From the NCBI GenBank assembly GCA_949155905.1, contig CASCWU010000038.1:1-32792 (forward strand): a stretch of DNA of 32,792 nt, given 5' to 3'. Below, one piece after another: positions 23,599 to 32,367 of this stretch. A program made the position numbers and the translations under genes. Positions within the stretch are counted from its first letter, which is position 1; each line of letters starts with the position of its first letter. This DNA comes from an uncultured Lachnospiraceae bacterium (lineage in GTDB: Bacteria > Bacillota > Clostridia > Lachnospirales > Lachnospiraceae). Below the pieces are notes generated by a model. The model made no database searches. It saw only the letters and a program-made list of their open reading frames with translations, and was not told the origin of the DNA.

Positions 23599-25962
23599 AT
23601 GAAGAAATGGAACAGAAGGACGGTTTTGCTGTATGCGGTAAGCTTTTTTGCCGCTCGCTTTTTAATCGGAGGAGGCGGTACAAGCTTTTATCAGGCGGGA
23701 ATGGCGCTGCATCCGTTTGTGATGGCGTTGTTTGGCTGCCTGTGTCTTGAGACAAGGCTTCCGCGTAAACTAAGCTTTTTGGTGCTTTTGGCAGGAGTAG
23801 CCTCTGCCGGTGTAGAGGCTACCGGACAGGACATGCTGCTGCGTTATGGAATCAGTATGCTGTTGTTTATGTTTGTGATAGGAATAGCGGAAGCGCCCCG
23901 TCCCTTGCCGGCAACCGGTAAGAATCCGCTGTCGTTGGTGTCGGCGGCGGTGTTAGTTGGGATTGTCACGGCAGCGGTACGGGCAGGAGGAGCATTTTTT
24001 ACCGTAGAAAATGCCTGGCTGCTGGCGGTGTTAGAGGGAGTGCTGGCAGCAGGGCTGACGATTGTTCTGCAAAAGGGAGTGCATTTCTTTTTATATCCGC
24101 CGGAAAAGAGAGGCTTAGAGGGACGTGAAATGATCAGTGTAGCGTTGGCGGTGCTGGGCGCACTCTGTGGGCTGCCGGAGCTTGGCGGGTTTTCTCTGGT
24201 CTATCCGGGAGTGGTGCTGTCGGTCTTGTATTTAGGATATTATTATGGAATCGGCGCGGGGACGGTAGCAGGAGCGCTGGCAGGTATGGTATTGGGAATC
24301 CAGACAGGAGAGCCGGAGCTAGTTGGGTGCTTTGCTCTGTTTGGAATGGTAAGCTGTGCGTTAGGGGAGTTAGGAAAAATCCCGGTGCTGCTGACCTGGA
24401 TGATGCTTTCCGCTTCGGCAGGCTTTGTCTGGAATGATTATTTTATCAGTAAGGAGGGGTTAGTGGGGCTGCTTCCAGCGCTGATGCTGTTTTTATTGAT
24501 TCCTCAGAAAAAGGAACAGGCGGAGCCGGAGAACGAAGAACCGGTCTTTACAAATATGCAGGCAGTGACAAAGGAAAAGCTGCGGGATATCTCACTTGCT
24601 TTTCATAAACTGTCCGAGCTGATGGCCTATCCGGTGGAGCCTAAGACGAATCTGGGCGGCGGGGATTTGAACCGTATTTTTAATCTGGTGTCGGAAAAAT
24701 GCTGTGCAGGCTGTGAGAGACGCCACCTTTGTATGAAATCGGAATTTTATGAAACCTATCAGAATGTATTCCAGATTTTAAACCGCGCAGAGCGAAGCGG
24801 GCGGATTGAACTGTCGGAGGTGCCGGAGGGATTTTTAGAGCGTTGTATCCGTTCGGAATATTTTCTGACGGAAGCAGGAAGAAGCCTGGAGCTGGCCAGG
24901 ACAAATCTGATCTGGCAGAACCGGATGGCAGAAAACCGGGTAGTAGTAGCAGAGCAGTTTGCCGGAGTAGCCGGAATGATGGATGAGGTCGTGATGGAGC
25001 TGGGCGTTTCTACGAGGAAACGGAGCGAGGAGGAGGAACGGGTCAGAGAGTGTGCCGCCTCTGCTGGAGTAGAAACCTGCCAGATTGCCGTAAAAAAGAG
25101 AGAGGATGGGCGGATGGAGATTTTTGTCACGGCCAGGATACCAGACGGAGGGTGTATTACGACCAGAGATTTCGGAAATTTGCTGGGACAGGCAACAGGG
25201 AAGTCCTACCATACGTCCTTTAGCAGCAAAACGGTGATTAGCGGGGAATGGGCGACATTGACCTTTTTAGAGGACACCCCCTTTCGCTTTTATAGCGGTG
25301 TGGCAGCCTGCAGCCGGGACGGAGAGCCGCGAAGCGGGGACAGTCATTCCATTCAGGAGCTGCCGGAGGGCGAGGCAGTGCTACTGCTTTCGGACGGAAT
25401 GGGGAGCGGAAGCCGTGCCGCACAGGAAAGCGCCCGGATGGTAGAGTTGCTCGAGCAGTTTTTAGATGCCGGAATGGAAGGGGCGGCAGCTATGAAGCTG
25501 ATACAATCCTCTTTGTTTTTGCGGGGCGGAGAGGAGAGCTTTACAACGGTGGATCTGTTTCGGGTAGATTTATGCTCCGGGCTTTGCCGTTATCTTAAAG
25601 TAGGGGCTGCAGACAGCTTTTTAATCCAGGGGAATAAGCTGGAGCGTCTGGCGTATAGCTGTCTGCCTGCCGGAATTCTGGCGCCCCAGGAGGCGGAGGA
25701 GCAAAGCCTGCGTTTGCGGGAGGGGGATTTCCTGGTCATGGTGACAGACGGCTTTTTGGATTGCTTTGAGGAGGGACAGGCAGAGGAGATCCTGCTGTCG
25801 GTGATAGGCGGCAGAAAACAAAATAATCCCAATGAATTAGCGAGGATTTTACTGGATTCTGCCCTAATTCACTGCGGAGGAAGGCCGGCAGATGATATTA
25901 CGGTGCTGGTGACAGGCTTTTGGGGAAATGAAAAGCTTGCAAGTGAGGCGTCGGGGTGGTAA
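23599..25962 (+). CDS. spoIIE: Stage II sporulation protein E, PP2C phosphatase
   Basis: SpoIIE dephosphorylates the anti-anti-sigma factor SpoIIAA to activate sigma-F in the forespore and interacts with FtsZ at the polar septum. The N-terminal third has about ten hydrophobic segments (residues about 10-310), then a central regulatory region with a Cys cluster (CCAGCERRHLCMKSEFYE), and a C-terminal PP2C domain: LLLSDGMGSGSRAAQESA, TTVDLFRVDL, VMVTDGFLDCF and DDITVLV. Metal-binding Asp residues are present. I prefer the ATG at 23599 (787 aa; AGGGAGG and AAGGAAG upstream), but ATGs at 23557 and 23578 are in frame. Driven by the Spo0A-type promoter just upstream. Confidence 0.94.
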   Translation: MKKWNRRTVLLYAVSFFAARFLIGGGGTSFYQAGMALHPFVMALFGCLCLETRLPRKLSFLVLLAGVASAGVEATGQDMLLRYGISMLLFMFVIGIAEAPRPLPATGKNPLSLVSAAVLVGIVTAAVRAGGAFFTVENAWLLAVLEGVLAAGLTIVLQKGVHFFLYPPEKRGLEGREMISVALAVLGALCGLPELGGFSLVYPGVVLSVLYLGYYYGIGAGTVAGALAGMVLGIQTGEPELVGCFALFGMVSCALGELGKIPVLLTWMMLSASAGFVWNDYFISKEGLVGLLPALMLFLLIPQKKEQAEPENEEPVFTNMQAVTKEKLRDISLAFHKLSELMAYPVEPKTNLGGGDLNRIFNLVSEKCCAGCERRHLCMKSEFYETYQNVFQILNRAERSGRIELSEVPEGFLERCIRSEYFLTEAGRSLELARTNLIWQNRMAENRVVVAEQFAGVAGMMDEVVMELGVSTRKRSEEEERVRECAASAGVETCQIAVKKREDGRMEIFVTARIPDGGCITTRDFGNLLGQATGKSYHTSFSSKTVISGEWATLTFLEDTPFRFYSGVAACSRDGEPRSGDSHSIQELPEGEAVLLLSDGMGSGSRAAQESARMVELLEQFLDAGMEGAAAMKLIQSSLFLRGGEESFTTVDLFRVDLCSGLCRYLKVGAADSFLIQGNKLERLAYSCLPAGILAPQEAEEQSLRLREGDFLVMVTDGFLDCFEEGQAEEILLSVIGGRKQNNPNELARILLDSALIHCGGRPADDITVLVTGFWGNEKLASEASGW

Positions 25963-26004
25963 ACTGGTACAGATACTAGGCAGAATACGAAACAGGAAAA
26001 GAAT

Positions 26005-27546
26005 ATGGTGAGAGAAATCCAACATACATGGAAAAAAGAAGACAGTGTGCGTGCAGGAGACGGAATCGTTATCGGAGTATCCGGTGGGGCAGATTCGGTC
26101 TGTCTGCTATGCCTGTTGGCAGAGCTGCGCAAGGAATGGAGGCTTCGTTTGTACGCCGTACACGTACATCATGGAATCCGGGGAGAGGAGGCAGACGAGG
26201 ATGCTGTCTTTACAAAAAAGCTGTGCCAAAGGCTTGCGGTAGCCTGCGAGGTCGTATACGGGGATGTTCCGGCGTTGGCCAGAGAGCAAAAATGCTCGGA
26301 GGAGGAAATGGGACGTCTGTTCCGCTACCAGACCTTAGAGGAATATCGAAAGCGCTGGAGCTGCCGGTGGATTGCCGTGGCGCATCATAGAGAGGATAAT
26401 GCAGAAACAGTCCTGTGGAATCTGTGCCGTGGCAGCGGCCTGGCAGGGCTGACAGGAATTCATGCAATAAGAGGGCATATCCTCCGTCCGCTGCTTCCCT
26501 TTCGCAGAGCGGAGATTGAGGGGTGGCTGGCGGCGAGGGGACAGGAGTTTTGTACGGATCGGACAAACCTGGAGGAGCGCTATACGAGAAACCGTATCCG
26601 CCGCCGGATATTGCCCCTTCTGGAGCAAGAGGTGAATGCGCAGGCTGTCCGGCATATCGCAGAGACCGCGGAACGTCTTTCGAGGTTGCAGGATTATTTA
26701 GAGGAGCAGATCGCCGGGGTATTGGAACAGGTGCAGATAGAAGGGGGGCGCTTTGTTTGGGAAAGGAGTGCGTATGAAGCCTGTCCGGAGGGGCTGCGGG
26801 CAGAAGCGATTTTAGAGCTGCTAAAAAGAGTGAGCGGACAGGCAAGGGATATTTCGGCAGAGCATGTGCGGATCGTAAAGGAGCTGTATGACAAGGAGGT
26901 AGGGAAGCGGGCTTCGCTGCCCTATGGAGTAGAAGCAGAACGAACCTACACAGGCTTGTGCTTTGTGCGGACAGAAGGGAGGGCAGCAAAGGAAAAGCAG
27001 GCGGAAAAGAAAAAAGAGGCAGACGGCTACGTTATCGATCTAAAGAGTCTGGGAAAAGAAAAAGGAAAATTGTTTCTGCCAGAGCTGCAGAGTGTGTTAT
27101 TTTTTGAAATTTGGGACTGTACGGCGGGCGGAAAACGGACGATTGTGTCGGTCGATAAGGAAAAAATTCATTTTTCGGATGGAAAAATCATTAAATTTCC
27201 AGAAAGTAGTTGTACGAAGTGGTTTGATTATGATAGAATACAGGGTAGGGTGGTAGTCAGAACCAGAAGGCCTGGAGACAGCCTGGTCGTTCATCCGGAT
27301 GGCCGGAGAAAGAAGCTAAAGGATTATTGGATCGATCAGAAGCTTCCGAGGGAGGAACGAGAGAAAACATGGCTGCTGGCCGCGGCGTCGGAGGTTCTTT
27401 GGATCTTTGGGGGTCGAACGGGTGAGGGAAACAGGATTGATACGGATACCCAGCAGATTCTAATCGTAGAGATGAGGACGGAGAAGCCGGATGGCTTTGG
27501 CTACCAGCGCAGAGGTAACTCCCAGGGAATGGTTACGGGAATATGA
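26005..27546 (+). CDS. tilS: tRNA(Ile)-lysidine synthase
   Basis: The enzyme uses ATP and lysine to convert C34 of the tRNA-Ile CAU anticodon to lysidine, switching it from Met to Ile; it is essential. The PP-loop motif SGGADS is at residues 26-31 with VHVHHGIRGEEADEDA after it. HHREDNAETVLWNLCRGSGLAGL and NRIRRRILPLL follow, with a C-terminal substrate-binding domain (RRPGDSLVVHPDGRRKKLKDYWID). Length 513 is on the long side. It lies 42 bp after spoIIE and leads the tilS-hpt-ftsH run, as in B. subtilis. Confidence 0.95.
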   Translation: MVREIQHTWKKEDSVRAGDGIVIGVSGGADSVCLLCLLAELRKEWRLRLYAVHVHHGIRGEEADEDAVFTKKLCQRLAVACEVVYGDVPALAREQKCSEEEMGRLFRYQTLEEYRKRWSCRWIAVAHHREDNAETVLWNLCRGSGLAGLTGIHAIRGHILRPLLPFRRAEIEGWLAARGQEFCTDRTNLEERYTRNRIRRRILPLLEQEVNAQAVRHIAETAERLSRLQDYLEEQIAGVLEQVQIEGGRFVWERSAYEACPEGLRAEAILELLKRVSGQARDISAEHVRIVKELYDKEVGKRASLPYGVEAERTYTGLCFVRTEGRAAKEKQAEKKKEADGYVIDLKSLGKEKGKLFLPELQSVLFFEIWDCTAGGKRTIVSVDKEKIHFSDGKIIKFPESSCTKWFDYDRIQGRVVVRTRRPGDSLVVHPDGRRKKLKDYWIDQKLPREEREKTWLLAAASEVLWIFGGRTGEGNRIDTDTQQILIVEMRTEKPDGFGYQRRGNSQGMVTGI

Positions 27547-27586
27547 CAAAGGCCGCAGGAGCGGCAGAATAGGAGCAAGGTATTAT

Positions 27587-28120
27587 ATGGAGGATAAGAT
27601 TCGCGTTTTGATCAGCGGGGGACAGGTTGAGGAGCGGATAAGAGAGATGGCAGAGCGGATGAATGAGGATTATGCCGGAAGGTCTCTGCATCTGGTCTGT
27701 GTGCTGAAGGGAAGTATTTTTGTAACGACAGAGCTGGCAAAGCATCTGACCGTTCCGGTTACGTTGGACTTTATGTCGGTATCCAGCTATGGGGATGGGA
27801 CGGAAAGCACTGGACGGGTTAAAATCGTAAAGGACTTAGACGAGAATATAGAGGGAAGGGACGTCCTGATCATTGAGGATATCATTGATTCCGGGCATAC
27901 GCTGAGCTATCTGATGGATATGCTAAACGCCAGGAGGCCGGCCAGCCTAAGACTGTGTACGCTGTTGGATAAACCGGATCGGCGGGTGACGGATGTAAAG
28001 GTGGATTATGTGGGCTTTTGTATTCCGGATGAGTTTGTCGTAGGATATGGCTTAGATTATGCACAAAAATACCGGAATCTTCCGTATGTCGGAGTAGTAG
28101 AGGGCAAAGAGGCTATCTAA
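27587..28120 (+). CDS. hpt: Hypoxanthine phosphoribosyltransferase
   Basis: The enzyme salvages hypoxanthine (and guanine) to IMP (GMP) with PRPP. The 177-residue protein, MEDKIRVLISGGQVEERI, carries LVCVLKGSIFVTTELAKHL, the PRPP loop LIIEDIIDSGHTLSYL and VDYVGFCIPDEFVVGYGLDY. I place the start at ATG 27587, after AGGAGCAAGG; the open frame upstream to 27491 overlaps tilS and is not family sequence. Ten bp separate it from ftsH. Confidence 0.95.
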   Translation: MEDKIRVLISGGQVEERIREMAERMNEDYAGRSLHLVCVLKGSIFVTTELAKHLTVPVTLDFMSVSSYGDGTESTGRVKIVKDLDENIEGRDVLIIEDIIDSGHTLSYLMDMLNARRPASLRLCTLLDKPDRRVTDVKVDYVGFCIPDEFVVGYGLDYAQKYRNLPYVGVVEGKEAI

Positions 28121-28130
28121 AGGAAGTGAA

Positions 28131-29993
28131 ATGTGCGCAGAAGGCGCAGGAATGGAGGAAACAGGAGTGAGAAAGCAAATGAAGGGCATGGGCTTCTATC
28201 TGCTGGTGCTGGGATTGATTATAGCAGCCATGCTGATATCGGACAGCCTGTATAACAGCCGTCAGGAGGTCTACAATGAAGTCATGTTCCAGAGGGATCT
28301 GCAAAACGGGAAAATAACCGGAGTAGAGATTTACCAGAATGTGGAGGCGCCGACCGGTGAGATACAGATAGCAGTAAAAACCGGAGAGGGCGAGGTGACG
28401 AAGTCCTTTTATGTCAACGATATAGAGAATATCGTAAGGATTTTGGATGAGGCAGAGTTTACGAATTTTTATATTCATGATGTGACAAAGCCAGGCTGGT
28501 TTGTCAGTATTCTTCCTTATTTGCTGGGATTTATCTTAATCTTTGTGCTGCTGATGTTTATGACGAACCAGACAGGCGGCAGTGCAGGCGGTTCCAGGAT
28601 GATGAGCTTTGGACGGAGCCGTGCGCGGATGTCTACGGATAAAGACCGGAAGGTGACATTTGATAATGTGGCGGGCTTGAAGGAAGAAAAGGAAGAGTTA
28701 GAGGAAATCGTAGATTTTTTAAAGAGTCCGCAGAAATACCGTGAGGTAGGCGCTAGGATTCCTAAGGGTGTGATTTTGACAGGCCCTCCGGGAACCGGTA
28801 AGACCTTGCTCGCAAAGGCGGTAGCAGGTGAGGCTGGCGTGCCGTTTTTCAGCATTTCCGGTTCGGATTTTGTAGAAATGTTCGTCGGTGTCGGCGCCTC
28901 TCGTGTCAGAGATTTGTTTGACGATGCCAAGCGAAATTCTCCATGTATCGTGTTTATCGACGAGATTGATGCCGTGGCCAGGAGGCGTGGAGCCGGTATG
29001 GGTGGCGGCCATGACGAGCGGGAGCAAACCTTAAACCAGCTATTGGTAGAGATGGACGGCTTTGGCGCTAACGAGGGAATTATCGTGATGGCGGCAACCA
29101 ACCGGGTGGATATTCTCGATCCGGCGATTTTACGTCCGGGGCGGTTTGACCGGAAGGTAGTCGTGGGCAGGCCAGATGTCAAGGGCAGAGAGGAAATCCT
29201 TGCGGTACATGCAAAGGGGAAGCCATTGGCAGAGGATGTGGATTTGAAGCAGGTAGCGCAGACGACAGCGGGCTTTACCGGAGCCGATCTGGAAAACCTT
29301 TTAAATGAGGCGGCAATCCGGGCGGCAAGAGAGGATCGAAAGTTCCTAAAAGAAGAGGATATCAAAAAATCCTTTATCAAGGTCGGTATCGGTACAGAGA
29401 AAAAGAGCCGGATCATTTCCGAAAAGGAGAAACGGATTACCGCCTACCATGAGGCAGGACATGCGATTTTATTCCATCTGCTTCCGGATGTCGGGCCGGT
29501 GTATACCGTATCCGTGATTCCGACCGGGCAGGGAGCCGCCGGCTATACGATGCCTCTGCCGGAAAAAGACGAGATGTTTAACACCAAAGGGAGGATGCGT
29601 CAGGACATTATCGTCAGCCTGGGAGGACGTATCGCAGAGGAGCTTATTTTTGATGATATTACGACAGGAGCCTCCGGCGATATCAAGACTGCTACTAAGA
29701 CGGCCAGGGCGATGGTGACACGCTACGGTTTTACCGATTCGATTGGATTAGTCAACTATGACAATGACGACGATGAGGTATTTATCGGCAGAGATTTGGC
29801 ACATACCCGAAGCTACAGCGAAGAGATTGCAAACCGGATCGATGAAGAGGTAAAGAAGATCATTGATTCCTGTTATGCCGAGGCAAAATCCATCATTACG
29901 GAGCATATGCAGGTGTTACACGATTGTGCAGCATTGCTGATTGAGAAAGAAAGAATCGGGCGGGATGAGTTTGAAGCCCTGTTTGAAGCGTAA
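28131..29993 (+). CDS. ftsH: ATP-dependent zinc metalloprotease FtsH
   Basis: This membrane-bound AAA+ protease degrades misfolded membrane proteins and regulators. The 620-residue protein has two membrane segments (about residues 20-37 and 125-143) flanking an extracytoplasmic domain. The AAA module has Walker A GPPGTGKT (218-225), Walker B IVFIDEID and SRH region [18 protein letters not shown], and the protease has zinc motif HEAGH (440-444) with the third ligand region near GASGDI. The ATG at 28131 has AAGGAAG 4 nt upstream; in-frame ATGs at 28152 and 28179 are alternatives. A terminator follows, ending the tilS-hpt-ftsH operon. Confidence 0.96.
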   Translation: MCAEGAGMEETGVRKQMKGMGFYLLVLGLIIAAMLISDSLYNSRQEVYNEVMFQRDLQNGKITGVEIYQNVEAPTGEIQIAVKTGEGEVTKSFYVNDIENIVRILDEAEFTNFYIHDVTKPGWFVSILPYLLGFILIFVLLMFMTNQTGGSAGGSRMMSFGRSRARMSTDKDRKVTFDNVAGLKEEKEELEEIVDFLKSPQKYREVGARIPKGVILTGPPGTGKTLLAKAVAGEAGVPFFSISGSDFVEMFVGVGASRVRDLFDDAKRNSPCIVFIDEIDAVARRRGAGMGGGHDEREQTLNQLLVEMDGFGANEGIIVMAATNRVDILDPAILRPGRFDRKVVVGRPDVKGREEILAVHAKGKPLAEDVDLKQVAQTTAGFTGADLENLLNEAAIRAAREDRKFLKEEDIKKSFIKVGIGTEKKSRIISEKEKRITAYHEAGHAILFHLLPDVGPVYTVSVIPTGQGAAGYTMPLPEKDEMFNTKGRMRQDIIVSLGGRIAEELIFDDITTGASGDIKTATKTARAMVTRYGFTDSIGLVNYDNDDDEVFIGRDLAHTRSYSEEIANRIDEEVKKIIDSCYAEAKSIITEHMQVLHDCAALLIEKERIGRDEFEALFEA

Positions 29994-30011
29994 TAAGAGA
30001 GTGTGCAGACG

Positions 30012-30052
30012 GCCATGGTTTCTTCCGAAACAGGAGGGAACCGTGGCTTTTT
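30012..30052 (+). terminator. Rho-independent terminator of ftsH
   Basis: GCCATGGTT (30012-30020) pairs with AACCGTGGC (30039-30047) including one G-U pair, followed directly by TTTTT. It separates the ftsH operon from the lipoprotein cluster. Confidence 0.85.
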
Positions 30053-30133
30053 GGTATGAAGGAATGAACCGGATTTTTTCAGATAAGGACAGACAAAACG
30101 AGATAGGCAAAATGAGGAAGGGGGATGATACAG

Positions 30134-31195
30134 ATGGTACATAGAAAAAAGAATTTAAGGCGAAGCGGCCGTTTGGGAGGGGGAATTCTGTTTTTTACAT
30201 CCTGCCTGCTGCTGTCTTCGTGCGGATTGCTGCCGCAGGAGGAGGAATACAGGGCGGCGCCGACCATACGGGAATATGAGTCCGAAGCATATAGCTACGC
30301 TTCTGTATCCAAGGAGGATATTCAACTGACAAAAAAGGTATCCTGTGTCTATTCGTCTGCGCAGGAGAGCCAGCTTTCCTTTGGGGTATCAGGGGAACGG
30401 GTGCAGAATTTGTATGTATCCTTAGGAGATACCGTAAAAAAGGGAGACGTGCTGGCAGAACTGAATATGGGCGGCTTGCCGGAGGAATGGGAGCAGGTAG
30501 ATGCAGAGCGGGAGGAACAAGAGTTAGAGCAAAGGCATCTGACGGAGCTGCTGGATCTGGAGAAAAGGCGGATGCAGGCGTTGGGAGCTGCAAAAAGCCA
30601 GGCGGCAGAGCGTTATGAAAAGCAGATCCGGGAGGGCGCACAGGAACTCGAGCTGATAGAGGCCAGATTGTCTGCGCTGCAAAAAAAGATTGACGCGAGA
30701 CGGGTGGTAGCGCCGATAGACGGAAGTGTTTTCTATATCAAAAATGAGCTGGCAGGGCAGGCCTCGAAAAAGGATGAGGTAGTCCTGCGGATCGTCAGCG
30801 GGGAGGAATGTTATTTTGTAGCGGATGCTGCCGAGGCCGATATGCTGCAGGAAGGGGACAGCGTAAGCGTTGTAGTCAGCAGTACGGTTTATGAAACGAA
30901 GGTACGCTTTCCAAAGGAGCAGCCGAGTGAGGAGATTTATTTTGTGATTTCCGCCGGAGACGGACAGCCGGAAATGGGAAGCAAGGGCAGCGCCACTCTT
31001 GTCTTAGAGGAGAGAAAGGACGTGCTTTGCCTGGCGAACCAGGCGATCAAGCGGGTAGGAGAAGATTCCGTGGTATATTATGAGGATGAAAACGGAATCA
31101 AGGCGATGAAATATATTGAAACAGGCTTGCAGGGAAATCAGAAAACCGAGATTTTGTCAGGACTGGAGTTTGGCGAGACGGTCATTATGAAATAA
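30134..31195 (+). CDS. Lipoprotein, membrane-fusion (HlyD/RND-adaptor-like) protein 1
   Basis: The 353-residue protein has a signal peptide with lipobox LLSSC (lipidated C30). It then has the lipoyl half-motif SGERVQNLYVSLGDTVKKGDVLAELN, a central coiled-coil hairpin (about 100-170, Glu/Gln/Arg-rich) and the second lipoyl half, RRVVAPIDGSVFYIKNELAG. A beta-barrel and membrane-proximal region ends in LANQAIKRVGEDSVVYYEDENG. Such proteins link ABC or RND exporters to the cell envelope. ATG 30134 is chosen because AGGAAGGGGG lies 9 nt upstream; ATG 30125 is too close. First of three tandem relatives; the transporter is not in the window. Confidence 0.85.
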   Translation: MVHRKKNLRRSGRLGGGILFFTSCLLLSSCGLLPQEEEYRAAPTIREYESEAYSYASVSKEDIQLTKKVSCVYSSAQESQLSFGVSGERVQNLYVSLGDTVKKGDVLAELNMGGLPEEWEQVDAEREEQELEQRHLTELLDLEKRRMQALGAAKSQAAERYEKQIREGAQELELIEARLSALQKKIDARRVVAPIDGSVFYIKNELAGQASKKDEVVLRIVSGEECYFVADAAEADMLQEGDSVSVVVSSTVYETKVRFPKEQPSEEIYFVISAGDGQPEMGSKGSATLVLEERKDVLCLANQAIKRVGEDSVVYYEDENGIKAMKYIETGLQGNQKTEILSGLEFGETVIMK

Positions 31196-31208
31196 ATTCC
31201 GGCAGCAG

Positions 31209-31268
31209 ATGAAAAGGAACAGGTTTAGGAAAAACAGGTTTAAGAGAAACAGGTTTAGGAGTACATAA
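31209..31268 (+). CDS. Possible 19-codon, highly basic repeat micro-ORF
   Basis: An ATG-to-TAA frame reads MKRNRFRKNRFKRNRFRST: three copies of a five-residue unit with N-R-F core, net charge strongly positive. It is encoded by a 15-bp tandem repeat (ACAGGTTTAGGA and variants at 31219, 31234 and 31249). No clear Shine-Dalgarno precedes it. It may simply be repeat DNA between lipoprotein genes; coding is a low-confidence possibility. Confidence 0.2.
   Translation: MKRNRFRKNRFKRNRFRST
31219..31260 (+). repeat. Three-copy 15-bp tandem repeat
   Basis: ACAGGTTTAGGA at 31219-31230 recurs with one change at 31234-31245 and exactly at 31249-31260, with period 15. It lies in the 98-bp gap between two membrane-fusion lipoprotein genes. 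Confidence 0.9.
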
Positions 31269-31293
31269 AACAAATCATAGGAGAGCAGGAGAA

Positions 31294-32367
31294 ATGAGAA
31301 GTTTGCAGAGGATAGGCAGGAGAAGAGCGGCGATGTCTGCTTTGGTGCTGCTTTTTACGGGCTTGCTCGGCGGCTGTCAGGCAACCAAGGCAGAAGCGCC
31401 GCCGTTGCAGGAGCCGGTCAGCATCAGTGTGGATACGATCCAGGTAAAGCGCGAGGATATTTGCCAATGGGTAAGCTGCGAGGCGCAGGCCGTACCGGTG
31501 ACGAGCGAGGTAGTGGCAGAGCATAGCGGCGTTCTGGGGGAGATATTGGTCAAAGAAGGCGACGAGGTAAAAAAGGGCGATCTGCTGGCACGTCTTTCGG
31601 ACGAGGCGGTGCAGGAGCAGTTAGCGACACAGCAGGCCAGGATAGAGACAAAACAGGAGGAAAATCGTCTGCGCAACGAAATTGCAGAGTGTGATTTGGA
31701 GCTGCTGCGGCTGTCCGGGGGGCGCTTTGAAATCGAGGAGGCAGAGTTGCGGCTTCGTCAGCAAAAGGAAACACAGGAGCTGGAAATGAAACGGTTGCGG
31801 GAGCGGGAGGCCGCGCTGCAGGAACAGGTTGTAGAATGCGATATCCGGGCGCAGGCAGATGGGCGCGTTGCCTATGTTGCGCCGCTTACACCGGGGAGTA
31901 TGCTGCAGGAGGGGAGCGTTTTTATGGTGCTGGCTTCCGGGACGCTGCAAATCCGCACGGAATTTTTGGCGGACGGAATTTTAACGGATTATGATAGCTG
32001 CTGCATTTTATATGGCGGGGAGGAAATTCCTGTCGAGCCGTTGTCTTATGAACGGTCGGAGTATATTGCAGCGGTCTTGCGGAACGGCTCCTTTTATCGG
32101 TATTATAAGCTGCCGGAGGAATCGGAGCAGGCAGAACGGCTGCAGGCCGGAGATTATGCCTGGCTGCAGGTGGTGCAGAACCGGAGAGAGCAGGCGCTGG
32201 TTCTTCCGATTGCCTGTCTGTACCGGGACGGAAACGGCTACTACGTGTACCGGATAGAGGCAGACAGCCGGGTAAAAGTACCAGTGGCAGTGGGGATTCG
32301 CAACGAATTGATGGCAGAGATTACAGAAGGACTTACAGAGGGGGATGAGGTATATGTCCGAAATTAA
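31294..32367 (+). CDS. Lipoprotein, membrane-fusion (HlyD/RND-adaptor-like) protein 2
   Basis: The 357-residue protein has a signal peptide with lipobox LLGGC (lipidated C28). Its lipoyl halves are EHSGVLGEILVKEGDEVKKGDLLARL and DIRAQADGRVAYVAPLTPGS, flanking a coiled-coil hairpin (about 108-175), and the C-terminal segment ends VRVP-like with GLTEGDEVYV. This is a typical efflux adaptor pattern. It is divergent from protein 1 and carries a distinct leader. The next gene starts inside its 3' end, overlapping by 14 nt, so the two are coupled. AGGAG precedes the ATG. Confidence 0.85.
   Translation: MRSLQRIGRRRAAMSALVLLFTGLLGGCQATKAEAPPLQEPVSISVDTIQVKREDICQWVSCEAQAVPVTSEVVAEHSGVLGEILVKEGDEVKKGDLLARLSDEAVQEQLATQQARIETKQEENRLRNEIAECDLELLRLSGGRFEIEEAELRLRQQKETQELEMKRLREREAALQEQVVECDIRAQADGRVAYVAPLTPGSMLQEGSVFMVLASGTLQIRTEFLADGILTDYDSCCILYGGEEIPVEPLSYERSEYIAAVLRNGSFYRYYKLPEESEQAERLQAGDYAWLQVVQNRREQALVLPIACLYRDGNGYYVYRIEADSRVKVPVAVGIRNELMAEITEGLTEGDEVYVRN

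Noticed and set aside
26210-26989. 259-codon ORF antisense to tilS
   Set aside because: Pro/Leu/Ser-rich shadow typical of an antisense frame.
27491-27586. Upstream start for hpt overlapping tilS
   Set aside because: The extension is not hypoxanthine phosphoribosyltransferase sequence, and ATG 27587 has a better ribosome binding site.
28517-29416. 299-codon ORF antisense to ftsH
   Set aside because: Low-complexity Ser/Pro/Ala translation fully opposite conserved FtsH sequence, with no ribosome binding site.
31219-31260. CRISPR array
   Set aside because: Repeats are 12-15 bp with no unique spacers, and there are no cas genes.
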